A stretch of DNA of 64,000 bases from Bacteroidales bacterium (GTDB lineage: Bacteria > Bacteroidota > Bacteroidia > Bacteroidales > UBA932), in assembly GCA_017550655.1 (NCBI GenBank), contig JAFZOK010000018.1:310001-374000 (forward strand), in the 5' to 3' direction. Position 1 is the first letter of the stretch, and each line of letters opens with the position of its first letter. Both the position numbers and the translations under genes were made by a program. Shown piece after piece: positions 63,241-64,000 of the stretch. The notes beneath the pieces are model-generated. The model was given only the letters and a program-made list of their open reading frames with translations. It searched no databases and was not told the origin of the DNA.

Positions 63241-63267
63241 TTTGCGTAAGTTTGTAGAGTACGCAAA
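63241..63267 (+). promoter_or_regulatory. Promoter with a perfect palindrome across the -7 box
   Basis: -7 TAAGTTTG at 63247-63254 and a TTG at 63224-63226. The exact inverted repeat TTTGCGTA (63241-63248) and TACGCAAA (63260-63267) flanks an 11-nt centre and overlaps the -7 box, a geometry typical of repressor operators. Confidence 0.6.
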
Positions 63268-63279
63268 TTATCGCTGATT

Positions 63280-64000
63280 ATGTCCAAATCCTACTTCCAA
63301 AAGCTGAAATATACCCTTAAGCATCCTATTATCCTGTTGCCGACGCTCATTATCACGGCAATCTGGATTGTATTGGGAATCATCCAGTCAAGATACCAGG
63401 AAAGCCAGGCGCTGTCCTGGATGAATTTCTTCACTTTCGCCCAGGGAGGCCTCTTTGGAGGCGTTGCGGGTGCAATCGGCGGCATTGTCGGCAAGATACT
63501 GATTGCCTCGCTGCTGACTGCTCTGTTGACTCCGCTGTTCATTCGCGGAAGCAAGCCTTTCGCCAAATTCGGGAGCGGATTCAAGGGATTTTTCAAAAGC
63601 TTTGCTTTCAGCAGCTTCTCGGCGGTAGCGGTTTTCCTGCTGGGTATGGCTATAGCCCTGCTGATATACAGTTTCCTAAACATCACCCAGCGGTGGCAGG
63701 AGTCCTTGGTTGGTATTGCGGGTGCAGTTGTACTGATAAGGAACATCGGCCAGAAAGGCGGCCTTCTGACAAGCGGCCTCCTAAGCCTGATATCAAGGAT
63801 ATCCAAGAAAAACGTTCCGTCGCAGACTGCCATCATCCGCTTTTTAAGCGGCATGACTTTGGGGTTTCTTGCCGGAACAGGCCTTAACTTCATGAATTTC
63901 AAGTGGGCCATCCTTATCGCTATTTGCGCCCTTGTTATTTCTTTGCTATTCTTCATTCTCAACTCTACCAGAAGAACAGCCGTTGCAGGAGCCTTCATTG
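63280..64000 (+). CDS. Integral membrane protein of unknown function (3' end outside window)
   Basis: At least 240 residues, open to the end of the window, starting at ATG 63280 (MSKSYFQKLKYTLKHPIIL). Several hydrophobic segments alternate with glycine-rich stretches (GGLFGGVAGAIGGIVG); a cytoplasmic basic patch (SRISKKN) is also visible. The first helix is followed by an amphipathic stretch and a long loop. No family recognised; permeases and lipid-linked scaffolds are both possible. Its own promoter with an overlapping palindrome separates it from the cob operon. Confidence 0.8.
   Translation, partial: MSKSYFQKLKYTLKHPIILLPTLIITAIWIVLGIIQSRYQESQALSWMNFFTFAQGGLFGGVAGAIGGIVGKILIASLLTALLTPLFIRGSKPFAKFGSGFKGFFKSFAFSSFSAVAVFLLGMAIALLIYSFLNITQRWQESLVGIAGAVVLIRNIGQKGGLLTSGLLSLISRISKKNVPSQTAIIRFLSGMTLGFLAGTGLNFMNFKWAILIAICALVISLLFFILNSTRRTAVAGAFI

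Overview
The window is chromosomal DNA from a member of the Bacteroidota, most likely order Bacteroidales. The evidence is the recurring promoter signature TAnnTTTG with an upstream TTG/TTTG, several TonB-dependent outer-membrane receptors under TPP and cobalamin riboswitches, many Bacteroidota-style lipoproteins, and a golvesin/xanthan-lyase-type secreted protein. Gene density is high. I saw no tRNA, rRNA, insertion sequence, prophage or CRISPR array. The genus cannot be fixed from the sequence alone.

Layout. 1-8.7 kb: housekeeping genes: the 3' end of mltG, the SRP RNA, mnmA, three small lipoproteins, and a minus-strand rpsA - rnz - S41 protease group. 8.8-22 kb (minus strand): amino-sugar and peptidoglycan-recycling genes in two likely units. 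One is murK-murQ-recR-sodium symporter. The other is corA-ROK kinase-S9 peptidase-two MFS-SIS-GH3-creatininase. 22-26.4 kb: a thiamin-salvage unit (TPP riboswitch, TonB receptor, PnuC-type transporter) split by an AAA/DUF4143 ATPase gene with its own promoter and palindrome. 26.4-38.3 kb: pyrG, glutaminyl cyclotransferase, a DASS carrier, RNase P RNA, a large secreted protein, a PLP enzyme, MarC, a membrane-anchored nitroreductase fusion and a fucose-isomerase-like protein.

38.4-63.2 kb is a corrinoid island of about 25 kb. A BtuFCD-type ABC importer is followed by four back-to-back bifunctional genes (cbiJ-D, cbiG-F, cbiE-T, cbiH-C) encoding eight anaerobic corrin-ring enzymes. Next come two BtuB-like receptors flanking an exported CbiK-like lipoprotein under a cobalamin riboswitch. 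Divergent from these is the late pathway (cbiA, PduO-type adenosyltransferase, cbiP, cobD, cbiB, cobU, cobT, cobS, cobC), ending in a second exported CbiK-like lipoprotein. CbiL, a cytoplasmic cobaltochelatase, the precorrin-2 genes and lower-ligand synthesis genes are not in the window.

The least explained parts are non-coding or organisational. Four tandem hairpins in the leader of the corrin-ring operon have complementary but different stems and a conserved 15-nt loop. A 119-bp branched inverted repeat lies beside them. Both CbiK-like chelatases carry lipoprotein signals, and one has a possible surface-export signal next to BtuB. The SRP RNA and RNase P RNA promoters both lie inside long inverted repeats.
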